Source of the DNA: Pedomonas sp051304405
Lineage (GTDB): Bacteria > Pseudomonadota > Alphaproteobacteria > Sphingomonadales > Sphingomonadaceae
Assembly: GCF_051304405.1 (NCBI RefSeq)
Contig: NZ_JBPPGG010000008.1
Coordinates: 5,444 to 69,443 of the forward strand
DNA: 64,000 nucleotides
Direction: 5' to 3'
Part shown: one piece after another, positions 62,631 through 64,000 of the stretch
Layout of the letters: each line of letters begins with the position of its first letter
Numbering within the stretch: the stretch's first letter is position 1
Notes under the pieces: model-generated
What the model was told of the DNA's origin: nothing
Database searches by the model: none
Seen by the model: only the letters and a program-made list of their open reading frames with translations
Program-made: the position numbers and the translations under genes

Positions 62631-63380
62631 ATGAAGGTTCTTGTGCCCGTGAAGCGGGTGGTTGATGCGAACGTGAAGGTTCGGGTGAAGCCGGACGGGA
62701 CTGGCGTTGAGCTTGCCAATGTGAAGATGAGCATGAACCCCTTCGACGAGATTGCGGTCGAGGAGGCGGTTCGTCTGAAGGAGAAGGGCGTGGCGACGGA
62801 GGTTGTCGTGGTCTCGGTTGGCGAGGCCAAGGCGACGGAGACGCTGCGCACGGCGCTGGCGATGGGGGCGGACCGGGGCATTCTGGTGAAGACGGAAGTG
62901 TCGCCGGAGCCGCTGGGCGTGGCCAAGCTGCTTGCGAAGATCGTGGGCGAGGAGCAGCCGCAGCTTGTGATCATGGGCAAGCAGGCGATTGACGACGACA
63001 GCAACCAGACGGGCCAGATGCTGGCGGCGCTTCTGGGCTGGGCGCAGGGCACCTTTGCCTCGAAGGTGGAGCCGGGCTCGGGCGAGGTTTCGGTCACGCG
63101 CGAGGTGGACGGCGGCCTGGAGACGGTGGCCTTGAAGCTTCCGGCGGTGGTGACGACGGACCTGCGTCTGAACGAGCCGCGCTATGCGTCGCTGCCCAAC
63201 ATCATGAAGGCCAAGTCCAAGCCGATCGCGGAGAAGACGCCGGCGGACTATGGGGTGGATGTGACGCCGCGTCTGAAGACGCTGAAGGTTTCCGAGCCGG
63301 CGAAGCGTCAGGCGGGCATCAAGGTTCAAAGCGTTGACGAGCTGATCGGCAAGCTCAAGGAAGTGGGAGCGATTGCATGA
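62631..63380 (+). CDS. etfB: Electron transfer flavoprotein beta subunit
   Basis: Encodes 249 residues. It starts MKVLVPVKRVVDANVKVRVK and has the family's MNPFDEIAVEEAVRLKEKG and IMGKQAIDDDSNQTGQMLAALLGWAQ, the latter the ETF beta signature. With EtfA it carries electrons from acyl-CoA dehydrogenases to ETF-quinone oxidoreductase. GGAGGTG precedes ATG 62631; an in-frame start at 62553 is not supported. The stop overlaps the etfA start by 4 bp. Confidence 0.97.
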   Translation: MKVLVPVKRVVDANVKVRVKPDGTGVELANVKMSMNPFDEIAVEEAVRLKEKGVATEVVVVSVGEAKATETLRTALAMGADRGILVKTEVSPEPLGVAKLLAKIVGEEQPQLVIMGKQAIDDDSNQTGQMLAALLGWAQGTFASKVEPGSGEVSVTREVDGGLETVALKLPAVVTTDLRLNEPRYASLPNIMKAKSKPIAEKTPADYGVDVTPRLKTLKVSEPAKRQAGIKVQSVDELIGKLKEVGAIA

Positions 63381-64000
63381 GCGTCCTGGTTCTGGCGGAA
63401 CACGACAACAATTCCCTGAAGGACGCGACCCTTGCGGCGGTGACGGCTGCGGGCGCGCTGGGCGGCGAGGTCCACGTGCTGGTGGCGGGCGCGGGTGCGC
63501 GCGGCGCGGCGGATGCGGCGGCGTCGGTTGCGGGCGTTGCCAGGGTGCTGCTGGCGGATGACGCGGCCTATGCCAACGGCCTGCCGGAGAACCTGGCGCC
63601 GCTGATCGTGGAGCTGATGGCGGGCTATGACGCGCTGGTGGCCCCGGCCACCTCGTTCGGCAAGAACGTGACGCCGCGGGTGGCGGCGCTGCTGGATGTG
63701 GCGCAGGTGTCGGACATCATCTCGGTGGACGGGCCGGACACGTTCCAGCGGCCGATCTACGCGGGCAACGCCATTGCCACCGTGCAGTCGGCGGACGCGA
63801 AGAAGGTGATCACCGTGCGCACCACCGCCTTTGCCAAGGCGGCGGCGACGGGCGGCGCGGCGGCGGTCGAGACGGTTGCGGGCAAGGGCGACGCGGGCCT
63901 GTCGCGCTTTGTGGGCTCGGAGCTGTCCAAGTCGGACCGGCCGGAGCTGACCTCGGCCAAGATCGTGGTCTCGGGCGGCCGGGCGCTGGGTTCGGCCGAG
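63377..64000 (+). CDS. etfA: Electron transfer flavoprotein alpha subunit (partial, cut by the window end)
   Basis: The first 208 residues are visible, starting MSVLVLAEHDNNSLKDATLAAVTAA. ALVAPATSFGKNVTPRVAALLDVAQVSDI and the beginning of the C-terminal FAD domain (AKIVVSGGRALGS) are typical of EtfA. The frame is open at position 64000. The ATG lies in an ATGA overlap with etfB, so the two subunits are coupled. Confidence 0.97.
   Translation, partial: MSVLVLAEHDNNSLKDATLAAVTAAGALGGEVHVLVAGAGARGAADAAASVAGVARVLLADDAAYANGLPENLAPLIVELMAGYDALVAPATSFGKNVTPRVAALLDVAQVSDIISVDGPDTFQRPIYAGNAIATVQSADAKKVITVRTTAFAKAAATGGAAAVETVAGKGDAGLSRFVGSELSKSDRPELTSAKIVVSGGRALGSAE

Noticed and set aside
60279..63329. 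A 1016-codon open frame on the - strand across the TonB receptor and etfB
   Set aside because: It runs antisense to two clearly identified genes and across a terminator; the length is a by-product of GC-rich codon usage.

Overview
The window is GC-rich bacterial chromosome, most likely from an alphaproteobacterium of the Sphingomonadales. The grounds are an initiator tRNA of standard form, three TonB-dependent receptors of the sphingomonad type, a transporter-free lasso-peptide locus, and a quinohaemoprotein, Rieske oxygenase and Etf catabolic gene set. The species cannot be fixed from sequence alone. All calls come from reading the sequence; no database search was run.

Layout. (1) 1-0.8 kb: initiator tRNA-Met, its terminator, a 19-bp copy of the tRNA 3' end, and a decayed IS3-family transposase. 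(2) 0.8-10.1 kb: a complete type I-C CRISPR-Cas locus in the order cas3, cas5c, cas8c (with a likely internal cas11c start), cas7, cas4, cas1, cas2, then a leader and an array of 17 repeats and 16 spacers. An imperfect ~46-nt direct repeat flanks the locus. (3) 10.5-11.4 kb: a metallo-beta-lactamase-fold hydrolase. (4) 11.8-24.4 kb: a 2963-residue secreted protein with 14 close tandem ~124-residue repeats and two C-terminal OmpA-like domains, followed by an outer-membrane beta-barrel gene. (5) 24.8-27.1 kb: a catalase-peroxidase with a signal peptide. (6) 27.2-37.1 kb: a less GC-rich block holding a TonB-dependent receptor and a large S8 (subtilase) protease on the + strand. Facing them on the - strand is a lasso-peptide operon: B protein, C protein and two tiny precursor genes at 34229-34318 and 34086-34172, which are too short for ordinary gene finding.

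(7) 37.5-43.4 kb: two tandem DUF885 metallopeptidase-like genes, an MgtC/DUF4010 membrane protein and a free methionine-R-sulfoxide reductase. (8) 43.6-62.5 kb: a catabolic region bracketed by two related TonB-dependent receptors. It contains a cytochrome c-PQQ dehydrogenase, two TetR regulators, two short-chain dehydrogenases, a GFA-family protein, a PAS-GGDEF protein, two tandem Rieske oxygenase alpha subunits, an SMP-30-like lactonase, a nitronate monooxygenase-like enzyme and an enoyl-CoA hydratase. (9) 62.6 kb to the end: etfB and the start of etfA.

The best candidate for an undescribed system is the lasso locus. Two precursors share one leader but have unrelated cores, the gene order is B-C-A-A, and the partners are a TonB receptor and an S8 protease that appears to have Glu where the catalytic Asp is expected. 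No S9-type lasso isopeptidase gene is visible. The giant repeat protein paired with its beta-barrel is the second candidate.
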